A stretch of 64,000 nucleotides of DNA from Auanema rhodensis (lineage: Eukaryota; Nematoda; Chromadorea; Rhabditida; Rhabditidae), in assembly GCA_964057225.1 (NCBI GenBank), contig OZ059899.1:7750001-7814000 (forward strand). Direction: 5' to 3'. This document shows positions 26,611-40,851 of this stretch, in pieces. Both the position numbers and the translations under genes were made by a program. Under the pieces are notes generated by a model that did not search any database, was not told where the DNA came from, and worked only from the letters and a program-made list of their open reading frames with translations. Position 1 is the stretch's first letter. Every line of letters begins with the position of its first letter.

Positions 26611-29135
26611 TCATTTACGAGTAGAAGTGTTGCTTTGCTTAAAAAGGACGTTATGTAGAACTGTAAGGTTTGCTCTTTTTTTTCTTTTCAAAACACCAAA
26701 GTTTGAAGCGGATGCGGATGAAGATCCTTTTGAATTAGATGTTGCTCTTTGATAATTAGACAGAGTTTGTTCACCTATAATTATAGAGATATTCAATATG
26801 ATGTTTGAAATTTTTAGCTTACCTCCATAATCCGTAACAACAGATATCGAATGGACACTTGTTTTATCACCTGATGCTGAAACGGCTCCATTTACTGTGG
26901 CATCTGAAAGAAAAAGAAATAATGTGATAGTATATGAATTTTTTAATACTTCGCTTCTGATCTCCTTCACCCAATTCCAAAGCTGTATTAGTTTTTGCAC
27001 TACTATCACCTTTTCCTCCTCCCCAGGCTTCCATCATAGCATTTCCTAAATGATTTAGTTTATAATTAGTAAACGTTTCTCTGAAACCATTAGCTCCAAC
27101 ATTATCTACATTCAAGAAAGCAACTCCAGTTAAATTGTTATATTCTCCTGACACTTCTCCTCCAGCATTTGCAAATCCAGCTAAAAAGAAGTTATGAGTC
27201 AACGAGTAAGTAAAACAGGCATCATATACTATTATTTACTCCGTTTGTGTTTGAGATATCAGCGTTAGCATTAATGTTTAAAGTAGAATTTTGATCTTTT
27301 GATACTGCTTCTCCCTCTCCTTTAGTAATTACTCTGAAATACACCTCAAATAGTAGTTCGATTTTTTTAGCTGTTACCTAGGATCTCCATTTTGATTATA
27401 AGACGTATCTACAACTATAGAAGCATTGGAGTTTTCGGTTCCTGATCCATGAATAGCACCGTTTCCCATTGCCACTCAAAATGTTTTTTTTATTGTTTTA
27501 AAATAAAAAACAATAAATTATTTAATTGTACCTGTTTCTCCATTACCATCTTTTACTTTTAAACCGTTTTGAACTGTCATATCATGGTCAGCACTTTGAG
27601 CTGTCCCATTAGTAACAACATGACCGTTGGCACCTTTCTGAAAATCATTGTGATTAACTATTAGTTTAAAAAAATTATGGTTTATATATTATTGGATGTT
27701 CAGATTTTCGAACAAAAAAATAACGAGTTGGTTGGTCTGCCTACGCTCTGCGCTCTAGTTTTCATTTCAACATAGTATATACCTGATTATCCAACCCTGT
27801 TTCCGACATCAGATCAATCGTATTTTTTCCACTAGATGAAATTTGAGCATCAGAGAACGAACTCACACCTTAAGATTTTTTGAGAATATTGTAGTTAATT
27901 AAGTTGAAGCATTCCTACTAGAGTTAGTTGTTGTATTACTATTCAGGTGTGTAGCCCCAACAAGAGAACTGTTACCCTTATCACCACTAACTTGACCATA
28001 CATATTTCCAGTAAGATCGTGATGGCTTCCATTCATATTTGCATTACCATTTACCTATAAACTTTATTTGTTTGAATTATCAAAAAAGTAAATCGTACTT
28101 GAGCATTTACATTCCCACTATTAGTCTGAACTCCTGATATTATTCCATTGACTTCAACACCTTAACAAAAAAATAGTAACCTTTTACTTCCAATTATAAT
28201 ACCGTTGTTGGCATTTCCTGCTCCCAAATCAATATTTGCTTGGGCGTTTCCTATTCCTTCAGCTACAGCAGATCCAACAAGTTGGGCTAGTAGGGAATCC
28301 CATGTTAAAACCTAAACCAACCTGGCTACAGTGAAACAGAACTTTGGGTTGTATTGAGATATACTTGATTAGATAGAACTTCCGATTGTGACCCTTGTGA
28401 TCCTGTTGCACCTGCTGTTGCGATTGTCTTATCGCTACCTAAATATCACCAGTATATTTTAACGAGAAATAACAGACAAAGTCAAAACTTCTCACTAAGT
28501 GGACTTTCTTTTCCATTTTGATTAAATGTTGCTTGCCCAGTAGCTTGAGCTGAAGTATCACCAACACCACTACCTTTACCCTATCAAATTACGCCAAATA
28601 ATACATAATAATGTTTTTAAAAAGTTGATACTTGTTGAAAGCTAGCAATGGTTTTATTTTGACCAGCAATAACTGCAAAAATGTCTGAATAAGACATGGA
28701 ATCTTGGCCTTTAGAATCGACGTTGCCAATTGCAGTCATATCTATGTTAAACTTGAGTTTCAAGCGAGTTGCTTTATCAAACCTGTATCTCCCACTTGTC
28801 CTTTCGCCACGTTATCAATCGAAGCAGAATTAGATCCTGTGGCATTACCTGATGAGGACACGTTCATGCCAACTACGCCATCTGCATTCTGAACAATCGG
28901 AATTTAACGTAGTGCACGAAATGTTAAGCACCTTGTAATGATGTGACATTGCACCTGCTTCAACTTCATCAGCTACACCTACTGCATTGGCATCCGAAGA
29001 CACAACTAAGGCAAAACATTGTTGTCAACGATTATTATAATAACCTGTCTGCCGTTTGATTCTGTTTCTATCAAGTATAGAAGCATCAATTGAAATACAT
29101 AGTGCAAGAATGAAGCAGATCAGCCAAGAGGCCAT
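26611..29135 (-). CDS. Secreted, modular Gly/Asn/Ser-rich glycoprotein
   Basis: The start at 29133-29135 gives a signal peptide (MASWLICFILALCISIDASI) followed by RNRIKR, a dibasic processing site. About fourteen short exons follow, each encoding 25-50 residues of Gly, Asn, Ser, Ala, Asp and Thr with very few hydrophobic, aromatic or Cys residues. Examples: EAGAMSHHYK, GVVGMNVSSSGNATGSNSAS, GKGSGVGDTSAQATGQATF, GSDKTIATAGATGSQ, NGNANMNGSHHDLTGNMYGQ, KGANGHVVTNGTAQSADHDM. NxS/T sequons are frequent (NVS, NAT, NKT, NTT, NSS, NLT). Near the C-terminus a second basic site, KRKKR, precedes ANLTVLHNVLFKQ and the stop at 26611-26613. Composition suggests an extracellular matrix, cuticle, eggshell or mucus component. 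The upstream intergenic region is shared with DIS3L2, which is divergently transcribed. I recognise no named family. Confidence 0.78.
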
Positions 29136-30200
29136 GTCTAATAAAAATTCTTTTCACAGTTGATTTCTTGTCAGAATCTGTTCAAAAACGAAAACGTGAT
29201 CCTAGTCTATAGAAAGCATTATGCAAACCAAAAAAAGTTTAATTATCAGGACGAAAATCTAACAAGAAATATAAGTAAAAATGTTGTCAAATCTGACAGA
29301 GACAGCTAAGTATTGTTATAATTCTTGAAAAAGATATTCATATTTTATACGAACAGAAGTTTTGTGTTATAAAATTAATGAACATTTTTGTTATATAATA
29401 AAAAACAATACTATGTAGGAAAGACAGGTGTCGCATTCACGGTTTTTTTAGTGATAATAAAGTAACTATTCGATTTATTTCAGTTTTGTTCAGATAGATT
29501 TTGTTCGTCCAATTAGCTACGCATTACTGTAAATATGAGTAGGATATGGCATTTGTCTCGATAGGTAGATTAAAATATTTCGAGAGATGTGTAGCACATA
29601 CATGTCGACGTTGTTGTAAACGATAAATTCAGAATAGACCGGCCGAAGAACACTTAATCGAATAAACCACATTTTGAGATTTGATCGCATTTGTATTAAG
29701 CCGTTAATAATTAACGTTGAATGGTCTACGATAAAGTAACACTTCTCAAATGTTTCCTCATGGTATTGAAAGCAATTAGAAAGATTTTTTTTTCTTTGTT
29801 TTGAATGATATGTAATCTTTACAAGAACAATTTGAATATGTCTTTCTTGGCAACTGTTGTATAACTAAAACCGTCATAAGCCATTTATAAAACAGATTAA
29901 TGTAAGATTTTTTAAACTACGATATAGGGGTGGGCTACAAAAGTACTAGCAAGATTTTTACCGAATTGAGCACATTCATTTTTTCCCAACTATTCCAAAT
30001 GACGGTATACGAAGAGTCTAGTTTATAGCCTCTTTTGATCTATAGGGACATTTTGATCTCCACATTTTAATCCATTTTTAGGAAGTGGACGGGGTGCTGT
30101 CCTTATTTACCACTTTTGTGTCTTTATGTCAAGCATCGAAACCCTTTATATACACTATTTAACAGACATATTAAAATTATTTTTCGATTTCCAGATTAGA
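29136..30200. promoter_or_regulatory. Divergent intergenic region (1.06 kb)
   Basis: This separates the minus-strand secreted glycoprotein gene from the plus-strand DIS3L2 gene, so both 5' regulatory regions must lie here. It is AT-rich; I identified no specific promoter element. A strong acceptor (TTTTCGATTTCCAG, 30181-30194) ends six bases before the DIS3L2 ATG and is a candidate trans-splice site. Confidence 0.5.
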
Positions 30201-33200
30201 ATGATCGATTCTAACTTAAACTCGCAGCCTGTTGTTGGGAGTGAAGTTGAAATTCCTCCTCAAGTTGAGAAAAGAAAACGTCAGCGGCGGATGAAAAAAT
30301 CCAAAGTTCAAACAGCTGAACTTGGTTCTGAGAAAGTATGACAGATATGAGCATGCATAGTTACAAAATTTCTAGGAAGTCATCTGTGATGCTGAAGTTG
30401 TCGAACCAAAGAAAGTGGAAGGTGATGATAAAGAAATAGTCCCAAAGAAGCGAAAGGTTGTTCTTTCAAAATCAACATCTTCAATTTCATAAATATTTAG
30501 AGTAAGAAGAAGAAAAAGACTATTGAAGCTGGAGATAGTATTGCCATAGATGGAGATAGAATTGAAAATGAAACTGTTGATCCCAGGTATCTTGTAGATA
30601 ATAAAAATATTTATTTTCTTTTTGAAAGTGGGGCTAAGTCAAAGAGGAAGAATAGAGTCAGAAGGAGTAAAAACAAGAGCAAAGTTAATGTTGTTCCTGG
30701 AAAACATATACCTGTAGGAATTTGTCTTCATTTCCAATATGTCTAATTTAAAATTTTAAGGTTAGCTCACTCTTCACGAAAATTCCAAAACCTACCGATA
30801 TGGGGAACGCCTCTCTTAGTGCCGAAGGGTTAGCTCTTCTAGAGGATATTCAAAATCACAGAAGTGGAAAACCCAAGGTTTTACTACCACGTTTATGAAG
30901 AACTATTTTGTCTTTAGCTTCGTATTGGCAAGATAGATATGAGTGAACTGATGGGAACGAATCGGCAATCTCCTCGCACTGCTCGTTCTATTTTGGAACA
31001 ACTGAGTGGCAGCAAGGTCGACCCAGAGGTTCTTTTGGGTACATCCCGCCAAGTTCCACTTTTGGCTGGTTTTCCCTCTCTTGGTTAGACCTATATTGCG
31101 AGTCGTTATTTTCGAACGTACTTTGTAGCTCACCGTTCTGATGGGTTTTCTTCCGCCCTACCATCTGATCTGTTCAAATCAACGATTGATGCGTATGCTT
31201 CGTTGCACGGAGATATTCATTCATTAGGTACAAATTAGAAAAAAAAATTTTATAAAATTTTTTTTAGGAACTAGGCCTCTTTCGCGATCTTCTGTTCGCT
31301 CTAACCCTAGAAGTTATGGTAATGGAGCTGTTTCTCCAAACCAAATTATGCCGTGGATTAATTTTGCCCCTATGTATCCTTTGGATAGATCTAATAAGAG
31401 TGATCATAGAAGTCCTGGTCAGTTGTAGTTAGGTTGTGCATATTTACGGCGCGTGAGATTTACTATGCGTACATTTCGAATGAATATTATGCAAACACTA
31501 ATTAATAGTCTACCTTCAGGATATCAGAGACCACACGGGATTATTGGACATACCATGACTGCTGGAGGATCTGGATCTCAAAGGGGGTCCAATTCTGGTA
31601 TGCCTAATCATAATAATCACAGGGGATCTTATCAAAACTCATATTCAAATAGAATGAATGCGAATAACAAGTAAGTAACGACTGAGCCACTGACCACGCT
31701 TATGAAAATATTTTAGCACTAGTCCCTATCATAATCGTTCTTCTCCTGGACGCTATCAGCAGCCACAGCACAATAAGGGAATTAATCAAAATCAAAGAAT
31801 TAGAAAAAGTCATTTCTCCTCTTATTTGAGCGGAGAACTTGTATCCAGAGGTCTTGTTAAAAAAGAACTTGTTAAGGTATACATTGTTAAGGTTATAAAA
31901 ATATTGTATTGTTTTCTAGGGAGCTTTAAGAGTAAACCAAAGAAATTATGAAGAATCCTACATTGATAACCCGGAAGGAGATGATCAGATGGATCTTCTT
32001 ATTCTTGGACTTCAAGACAGAAATAGAGCACTTCATGGCGATATTGTCGTTGTTAAGATAAAACCAAGGCAATGTTGGGTGGTTAGTCAATCTCGTATAG
32101 CTTGTTTGAGATTAATTATTGAAGGTCCGTGAGAACCTTTATCAAGCATGGAGATCTGGCCAGCTTAATGTTTCCAGGGACGACAATGGTCTTCCGTTAA
32201 CCATTCCTCCAGTTCAGGAAGCTTGCTCCGAAGATTCTGTGGAAGTAAGATATTCATAAGTAATTATTCATAACATAATTTTTAAGGTTGCTCTTGGTGG
32301 AATTTCTGATCTCAAGATTTCCCGAACAGAGCTTGAAGCCTCTGTTCCCGTGTCACCTGAAAATAAGTATGGAAGAAATGAAATGGTTCTTATTGGAGCG
32401 CAGCTGGAGGTTGCTCGGAAGCAATCAAATGAGGGTCAAAGCGAAAACGAACATTGCAAACCTGAACCTACTGTTCAGGTATTTGTATGTTGTATTATCT
32501 CAACAATCGTTTAATTACAGGCTATGATCACTGATCTTTCAATCGGCCGTGTTGAAGATTCTCCTGTTAGCAGCTCTCCTCGTAAACCAACGATTGGCCG
32601 AAAGATACCCAATCCCATTACTAAACGCGTACAATATAGATCTCTTCAAGATATGCCTCCAGAGGATTGGGGAATGCCTGACTTTTGTCTTCAAAAAACA
32701 GCTGAGGTATCTTAAATATTCGTCATATTTTTATGGTTCCATTAATAGGTTGTGTTCATCGCTGAAGCTAAGAACTCTAGAAATGCTATGGGACAGCTCA
32801 AAGTTATGGCTGATAACAACCGAAACTGTGCATTGTTTTCTCCTACTGATCCCAGAATTCCTCGTATGATGATCCCAGCTGCTCAACTTCCACAAGACTT
32901 TTTTGACCGGCCACATGTAACCTATAATTCCAACTATTAAACTCAAATTTCTTTTTAAGGACTATTCGAAGTACATTTTTGCCGTTAAGCTAGACAAATG
33001 GGAAGAAACTGACTTGTTTGCAACTGGTCACTTACTCCGCACCTTAGGGGTTGCTGGAGATATTGAAGCTGAAACAGAAGGACTTTTATATCACAAAAAT
33101 ATTGATGCGAGGGAATTCTCTAATGCTGCACTCAGTAGCTTGCCTATCACTGAAGCAAAACAGTGGACTATCCCTGAGGTTTATTTCTTTTTGGTCAACG

Positions 33201-35493
33201 ATTCTAAAAACTTTCATTCCAGAAGGAATTCACTTACAGAAAGGATCTCCGTGAAGAGATTATTTTCACCATTGATCCTCTTACTGCTCGTGATCTTGAT
33301 GATGCTTTGCATATCAAGCCTAAAGAAAACATCGCTGGAACCGGAAAGTCGGGTTGGGAGGTGAATATTTCCATAGTTAGCAATAAAACCATTACTTGTT
33401 TTAGATTGGAGTTCATATTGCTGATGTTACTCATTTCCTTATTGAAAACTCTGAATTAGACAACTGGGCCTCTATGAGAGCTACGAGCACTTATCTTGTA
33501 CATAAAGTAATTCCTATGCTACCCCGTATCTTGTGCGAAGAGTTGTGCTCTTTGAATTCTGGAGTGGATAGACTTGCTTTTTCAGTCATTTGGGAAGTAG
33601 ATGATGATGGAAAAATTCACTCGGAATGGTTCGGTAAGTGGCTGGAAAAATTAAATTTTACGTATTTCTTGGCAAAATGATGTCCTAGTAAAAGGTCTGA
33701 GAATATATGCTCGAATCATATTATACGGTTAGTTAATCATCCAGTGATGATTTTACTACTGAAAAACGATAAGCATTTTAGCCTTAGTTTACTGCTTTTC
33801 GAGTTTAGTGTTTTTCGAATAGTTATGGAGATGGCTTATATAATTATTTTAATAGTTTTTTACCTGTATAATATTTTCCGAACTATATTTGATATGATCA
33901 CACGTTAAAAAAACCTGATTGCCAAAAAAAAAATTAGAATTTAATTGATTTCATTTAATTAGTATTCTCCAAATTGTTTTCAGGAAGATCTATTATCCGT
34001 TCGAAGGTTAAATTGGCATATGAACATGCCCAAGATTTCATTGATAATCCAGAAGGAGAATTAGATTCATCTAAATTCCCCAATGTTTGCGACCATGTAG
34101 AGCTTAATGTTATCAAAACTAAGGTACTTATTTATTCAGAACGTTTAATATGTCGTTATAAAATTAGGTTCTTCAACTGAATTCTATTGCTAAGAAACTC
34201 AGCGCTGCTAGAATAGAAGGTGGTGCTCTTAGACTTGATCAGCCCAAGTTAAAGTTTGCATTGGACGCTGAAGGCAAAAATCCTATCGGTGTTACTGTAT
34301 ACGAGGTGTGCTTTTGTGCCATTAACATTTTTTTAAGCAATGTACTTTAGATCAAGGATTCTAACAGACTTGTTGAGGAGTTCATGTTATTGGCTAACAT
34401 GGCTGTTGCCAAAAAAATAGAATCTGCATATCCACAAGTAGCTTTACTCAGAAGGCATGCATCTCCTAACAAAAAGGTGATGAAAGAAGTGGTGAGAATC
34501 TTATATATTTCTCTCAAAAATTATTTTTGTCAAGCTCGAATTGTGTGAAAAGATTGGCTTCCCTCTGGATGGATCATCGTCTGGAATTTTGTCATCTTCT
34601 CTTAGGAAGTTCCAAGGTGATGATGAAGTTATGACTTCCATCAACCAGGTTTTATCATTGTTAATGATGAAGCCAATGAGATTAGCACAATACTTTTGTA
34701 CGGGCACCAAAGATAGTAGAGAATCTTATCATCATTATGCCTTAAACACTCCATTGTAAGGGAATACTTTCTGAGTATTACTTATACATTATTTTAGTTA
34801 TACACACTTCACCTCTCCCATCAGAAGATATGCTGACGTTATGGTTCACAGATTACTTGCTGCTGCTTTGGAATACTGCCCTCAGCCTGAAAAAAGCATT
34901 CAGGAAGTTGAGAAGATTGCCCAAATTTGCAACGACAAGAAAACTGATGCTAAGGACTGTAGTGATGCCAGTGACGAGATGTTCTTCGGTCTCTTTGTCA
35001 AAGTAGAGTTCTGTTATGGTTCACTTATAAATTTTTCTTCTTCAGGAATGTGGCCCTATTGAAGAGCGTGGAGTAGTAGTTAATGTACTTGATCATGCTT
35101 TTGATGTTCTTGTATTCAAGTATGGCGTGGTAAAGAGAGTTTATGTTAATGTCAGTTACGCATTAAGATTATAAGTGTTTAAATTTTGGCTTTCAGAAGC
35201 TAGATATTGCACGTGACCCAACTCATCGTGAAGGCCCACCACCCACATTAACGTTGTATTGGAATTCTCCATCAGGTTCAGGAAATGCAGCAGTTGAACA
35301 AACTATTCAATTGTGCTCGATCGTTGATGTTGTTCTGTCCGCCTTGCCGGAACCAACGAAATATCAGGTATGAATTATTTACATAATATAACTATATGAT
35401 ATATTAAAGGCTGTAATAAAAATGAAATCAACAAAGGAAACTCCAACTCTTCTTGAGCAATATAATAATCGATCTGGAAATTCACAAAATTAA
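30201..35493 (+). CDS. disl-2: DIS3-like exonuclease 2 (DIS3L2)
   Basis: This is a 3'-5' exoribonuclease of the RNase II/RNB family that acts in the cytoplasm, independently of the exosome, on uridylated RNAs. The ATG at 30201 ([14 protein letters not shown]) lies just after a TTTCCAG acceptor; an in-frame ATG at 30126 is an alternative. The N-terminal third is Lys/Arg- and Asn/Ser-rich low complexity. The cold-shock domains follow ([47 protein letters not shown]). The RNB domain contains the catalytic acidic cluster [13 protein letters not shown], then [14 protein letters not shown]-type text, [13 protein letters not shown] and [18 protein letters not shown]. An S1-like C-terminal part includes [20 protein letters not shown]. 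The stop is at 35491-35493. There is no N-terminal PIN domain, which separates it from DIS3 and fits DIS3L2. One intron (about 33637-33983) is near 350 bp; the rest are short. Confidence 0.94.
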
Positions 35494-35837
35494 TTGCTAT
35501 GCTTTTAACAGTTTGTTCAATTTCATTAATAATGTCGGGTACCTAATAACTGTCGGGTCTTCGTTATTATCCTGGCTTTCTACGTATCCGGGTCTTTTGG
35601 TAAAATCATAGTATATACTTTGTATGTTAGTTGTTTTAGAACTGTTTTTAAGAATTCCACAAATGTTAAATATCTTATGTATTCTTACACCTTTTAAGGT
35701 CTGTTTTGTTTGTTACTTGTTTCCCTTATAAACGTTTTTTAAAATTTACACTTTCTTATATGCAGTTGTATATAGCTGAATTATATATTTGGTCATCTTA
35801 CACAAAGGCTCATCCCAATATACATAAAAACTTAGGA
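35494..35837. other. Intergenic interval between DIS3L2 and POLRMT (344 bp)
   Basis: AT-rich. An acceptor-like TTTCTTATATGCAG ends near 35765, about 70 bases before the POLRMT ATG, and may be the trans-splice site of the downstream gene. No exon recognised. Confidence 0.45.
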
Positions 35838-38800
35838 ATGAACAACATAAGACTATTGAAGCTTGTTCGTAGACCAAATGTTTTCTCGAATCCGATCCTT
35901 TGTTGTCTTTATAGATTAAACTCTACCATAACTCCAAAAGAATCTGCAAAAGGTTTCTATAGAGAAATAATTAAATAATTTTTGTTTTTTGAAGGAAAGT
36001 ACAAATTTGTTCCGTACGTTCCGAAGAAAAGCCCATCAAAAAATAATACGAAGAAAGATGAAAAGAAATGGAAAACTATGATCATGAATACTCTGCAGGT
36101 TTTCATTGTAACTTATACTTAAAAGTTAATTTCGTATTGAAGAGTGAACTGAAAAAAGGTACCAATGCCTATTCTTTAATGACAGATCTGTATGCTGCTC
36201 AAACACAAGCTGTTAGGTATGAAAAAATGTTCGAAACTTCAGAAACAAAAATATGATGTTTTGTTGAGCATTTCTAAACATTTCTAAAAACCATATTGAA
36301 GTGATTGGTTATATCTTGCAATTAAGGTTTGCTGTTATTGATGACTGGTCATCTTTGATATCCTATCTTCATACTCGCGTACGACATCCTTCTCATAATA
36401 TAGCAAAAGATTATCAATTTAATGAGGTACTTTCTTTTGAATTACTTATTTTTTTTGAAAAATATCATTTCAGTTGTTTGCTGTTTCCTTGCTAGTTATC
36501 AAGCGAAATTTTGAGAAAATTTTAGTTAACCAGAATGAAAATTGTTCGGATGCATCATCCCTTTGTTTTTCACTAGGTTTGATTCTGATTTTTTTGCACT
36601 ATAAATCTTTTTCAGGAAATTTATTTCCGAAACTGTACCTTGATCATGATATGAGAGCTGTTTCATTTTTACTTTTCGATTCATTAGACAAGTTATTAAT
36701 ATTCATTGTTCGAAAAAATACTTACTTTGATACTTAGATGGGCCGAAAGAAGAAATATAGATGGAGACAGCGAAGAAATTACTGCAGTTTTGGAATCAAT
36801 GAAAAGAAAGCTTGGCAAAGATGTACTTTCTTTATTTTGAGTGTATATATATATTTATTCTTTTTATTAACAGATTCAAAAATTTTCCATGTCTGAATGC
36901 AAGATGTATTTTTCACCTCCTGACCGAGAAATCATAAATGACCGATTTTTTGAAATGAGTGAAGGGTTTCATATGAAAAGCGGAAATAACGATAATGGCT
37001 ATATTAATGTAAGAATTTTTCAGTTTATCGATATATTCGGTTTTTTAAGGATTTGAGTATAGTTGATTCCATGCGTGAACCAACTTCTGTGACGGATTAT
37101 CGTGGAAATCCCTTTCATACTAATGAACTAACTGAAGTTTTTCATAAATAGAGTATTTTACAAATAATTTGTTTTTTAAGAATATGCTGCACACAAATTT
37201 TGCTTTGAATATGAAGTACGAGTTCTCAAATTGGTTACCCGTAAAAAATTTTGATCCAACTATCAAGAAGGTATAATATAAAAATATTGGTTGTTGTAAG
37301 CAATTTTGTAGCATCCATTAGGACCTGCTGAAGATCTTTTCATAAAATGGGAATGGAAAAACAAGATCAATACTTCATTAAAGTCATTAGAGAAAGAACG
37401 AATTCAATATCCACGTATCTTCAACATGTGGTTCCGAAAACTACATTGTTTTTATTTCAGTTCGTAATTATTTGGCAGTACTACCTCATGAACAGATTGT
37501 AAGTGAAGTTCTGTTATCAGTCATTGCTGCTTGCTCACAGGGACAAAATTTAATACCCCTTTCTCAATTTCAAGTATTTCCTCAATAGAAATAGCCCTTT
37601 TTATGGATTCGAATTACTTCAGTATTCTTTATCCCGACCTGTTATGCGTCTAATTCATAGAAAGTTTATGGCATCACTGGGAATCGATGAACAAGAAATT
37701 TGGGAAGCTGTATTTCAAGATTATTCGAGATACTTCCTGGATGAAGAAGTTAGCAGACTGCATACTCATAGAGTATGGTGGGAAAAATGTTGTCGGAGAC
37801 ACGGAATCCCTCCTGATTATATCGTAACTTTATTTGTTTCTTCCTGTTTATTTCATTCTTTAAGCCACCAATTAGCTCTTTTCAAACAGAGATACGGACA
37901 CAATTCTCCACGTTTATTTTTGAAGTAGTTTTGAAAGCTTGTGTTTTTCCAAGCTATAGTAAAACCGGGAAAGGTTTAAATTATTTTTTTTTTCAAATAA
38001 TGTTTGTTTGTGTTAAGTTAACTGGATACCTGCTTTCAATATTCAAAACGTAGCACTGGAAGAAGATTCTAAAGTGTCATATGTGGGCAAAGCTAATTTA
38101 ACACAAATGGTGAAAATTAATAAGGATTTGCTAAAAATCTTCGAAGAAAGGAAGTTTGATTCAATTCTTTTCCCCACAGATGAGTTACCAATGTTGGTAA
38201 GACAATAAATTCAGATGATTCAACCAAATATTCGATTGCAGACTCCGCCCAGGCCTTGGTACGATAATGCGGTTGGTGGGCCACAATATTCTCGAACAAG
38301 CCCTATTATTAGGCCTATTTTCGAGTTTAAAAAAGTAAATATCATGAATGAAGTAAAAGCGCGTTTAGAAAGGTACCTTTCTCACATTAAATTTTGTTTT
38401 ATCATCAGATTAAGAGCTCAAGCTCGTCCTGTATTTGATGCTTTAAATATTCTTGGGTCAACGCCATGGCGAATAAATAAGGATATGCTTGCTGTCTTGA
38501 CCGAGGTTTTATAAAACCATATTTCTTATTCCCAGCCGTTATTGCAGGTTTTCAATATGTCGAATAGTGTTGACAAAAAAGAATTGTTGGAAACTCTCAG
38601 TATTCCTCTTCATTCTACAACGGTTGTTATCCCCAAACTTGAGGTAATATAACAGTTCTTTCTAAGATTAGACTTAGCTTTTAGGATTACGTTGATCCGA
38701 ACGCTGAGGTTGAGAATATAAACATGAAAGAAAAATTCAGAAACTTCTATATCGATAAAGCATTAGCAGAGAAAACAAAGTATGCCTCTATTGGTTATCT

Positions 38801-40641
38801 TTGAAAACGATCAAAATTTCATAGAAATGAATATAGTTCCTTATGGTATTGGATGAAGTATAGAGTTGTTCTTGCTGATTATTTTAAAGACAAGATATTA
38901 TTCTTTCCCCATAATATGGACTTCAGAGGGCGTGTATATCCTATTTCTCCTTATCTCAATCATATGGGTGATGATATTAATAGATGCATTTTAAAATTTG
39001 CTAAAGGTAACTTTGCGATCTTGTGATTTTTATTAAAGGAATTTTATAGGGAGACCTCTTGGAGAAAATGGTTTAAGTTGGCTTAAACTTCATTGTATAA
39101 ATTTAACAGGAAAACTAAAAAGAAAAAGTATTTCTGAACGACTCGTTGTAGCTGATGAAATTATTGATGATATACTTGACTCTGCTAACAACCCTCTCGA
39201 TGGTTATCATTTATGTATATGAATAGGTATTTATCTGTATATTACAGGAAAAGGGTGGTGGCTTGAATCAGAAGAACCTTGGCAAACTCTCGCTGCCTGT
39301 TTCGAAATTCGAGATGCCTTGCTATGTGATAATCCTGAAAATTTTATTAGGTATCTTCAGTTCAACAGTTCTTTCACTCAATCTTTATTCCAGTCACTTG
39401 GCGGTTCATCAAGATGGAAGTTGCAATGGGCTACAGCATTATGCCGCATTAGGTCGCGATAAACAGGGCGGAGGGGAGGTTAATCTTCTTCCAAGTGAAC
39501 TACCAGCTGATGTTTATTCCTCTGTAGCAGTTCGGTAACTGACCATTATAAAAAAGCCAAATTTTTATAAAAAATTCCAGTGTCGAACAAAAAAGACTTG
39601 AAGATGAGAATGGGGGTGGGGAATATGCAGAAATTGCTCAGAAACTACGTGAATTTCTTCCTCAAGCTGTCCCTCGAAAAGTTTATTTCATATCAAATAT
39701 ATTTCTTATTATTTATACAGGTTATCAAACAAACTGTTATGACAACTGTATACGGTGTTACAATGTATGGTGCTGTTCTTCAAATTAAGCGTCAGTTAAA
39801 AGCTTTGGGTATTGACAATGATGATGTGAGTTCTATCTCAAAATATAATAATTTCCACACTTTTGCATTTCCAGACTGCAAAATTCGCATCCTATTTAGC
39901 CATAAGAACTTTTGCTAGTTTGAATGATGCTTTTACGAGTTCTATGTGAGTACTGTTTTTTTTTCCAAATATTTATAAAAATATTTGACAGGCAGTTGAA
40001 AAATTGGTTCCGAGAATGTGCAAAGGGCACCAGTGAACTTCTTCGAACTGTCGAATGGATTACTCCACTTGGCTTACCCGTAGTTCAACCCTATTTGAAA
40101 GCAAAAGAAAGCAAAGGCAGAATATTTTTAGCACCAATACCAACTAAACAGGTTATAGTTAATTAAATTATTAGTGAAATTGTAATTACTTCAGATTGAT
40201 GCTTTTCCTCCTAATTTCGTACATTCTCTGGATTCAACTCACATGATGTTGACAGCTTTAGATTGCTCCAGAAGGTACCAATTTTAGTAAAATACAAAAA
40301 ATATCTTTTAACTTCAGAGGATTAACCTTTGCTGCTGTTCATGATTGTTTTTGGACCCATGCATCAACAGTTTCAGAAATGAATGTTATTTGTCGTTCAC
40401 AATTTGTTTCTTTACATAAACAGCCTCTAGTCAAACAGTTAACTTGACTTTCAGAAGATAATAAATTAAATTTTATTTTAGATTTTCGGATTGGATACTC
40501 ACTCGTTATTTAACTTCTGATGTAGTAAAACTCATGGAGAAGAAGGACTTGGAGAACTTTCAGAAGTTATTTTCACCTCAAATTGAACAGGGTAATCTCG
40601 ATATTAATGATGTTATGAATTCGCAATATTTTTTTAGTTAA
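35838..40641 (+). CDS. rpom-1: Mitochondrial RNA polymerase (T7-like, POLRMT)
   Basis: This is the single-subunit DNA-directed RNA polymerase that transcribes mtDNA. The ATG at 35838 gives a mitochondrial presequence-like start ([19 protein letters not shown], then CCLYRLNST). After a poorly conserved N-terminal part come [16 protein letters not shown] and [15 protein letters not shown]. The polymerase core shows [18 protein letters not shown]; motif [19 protein letters not shown], with the catalytic Asp; motif B, the [20 protein letters not shown] block; and motif [12 protein letters not shown], with the second catalytic Asp. [19 protein letters not shown] just before motif C is typical. The protein ends near MNSQYFFS with the stop at 40639-40641, giving about 1,000-1,100 residues in more than 20 exons. 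It sits in a same-strand run with DIS3L2 and PIWI. All T7-type catalytic motifs look intact. Confidence 0.95.
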
Positions 40642-40820
40642 GCATATCTAATTGAATATATTGTATATAGTGATAAAACGAGTTTAAAATAGTTGTTATT
40701 TGTTGTTGTTATTTTGTTGGCTTGATTAAAGATATTTATATGTATAATATGCATGTATAAGTGATCCCGTTTGCATTTTTTTTAGAATATAAGCATAGTT
40801 GATCATGTTGAAGTTAAAGT

Positions 40821-40851
<31 letters not shown>

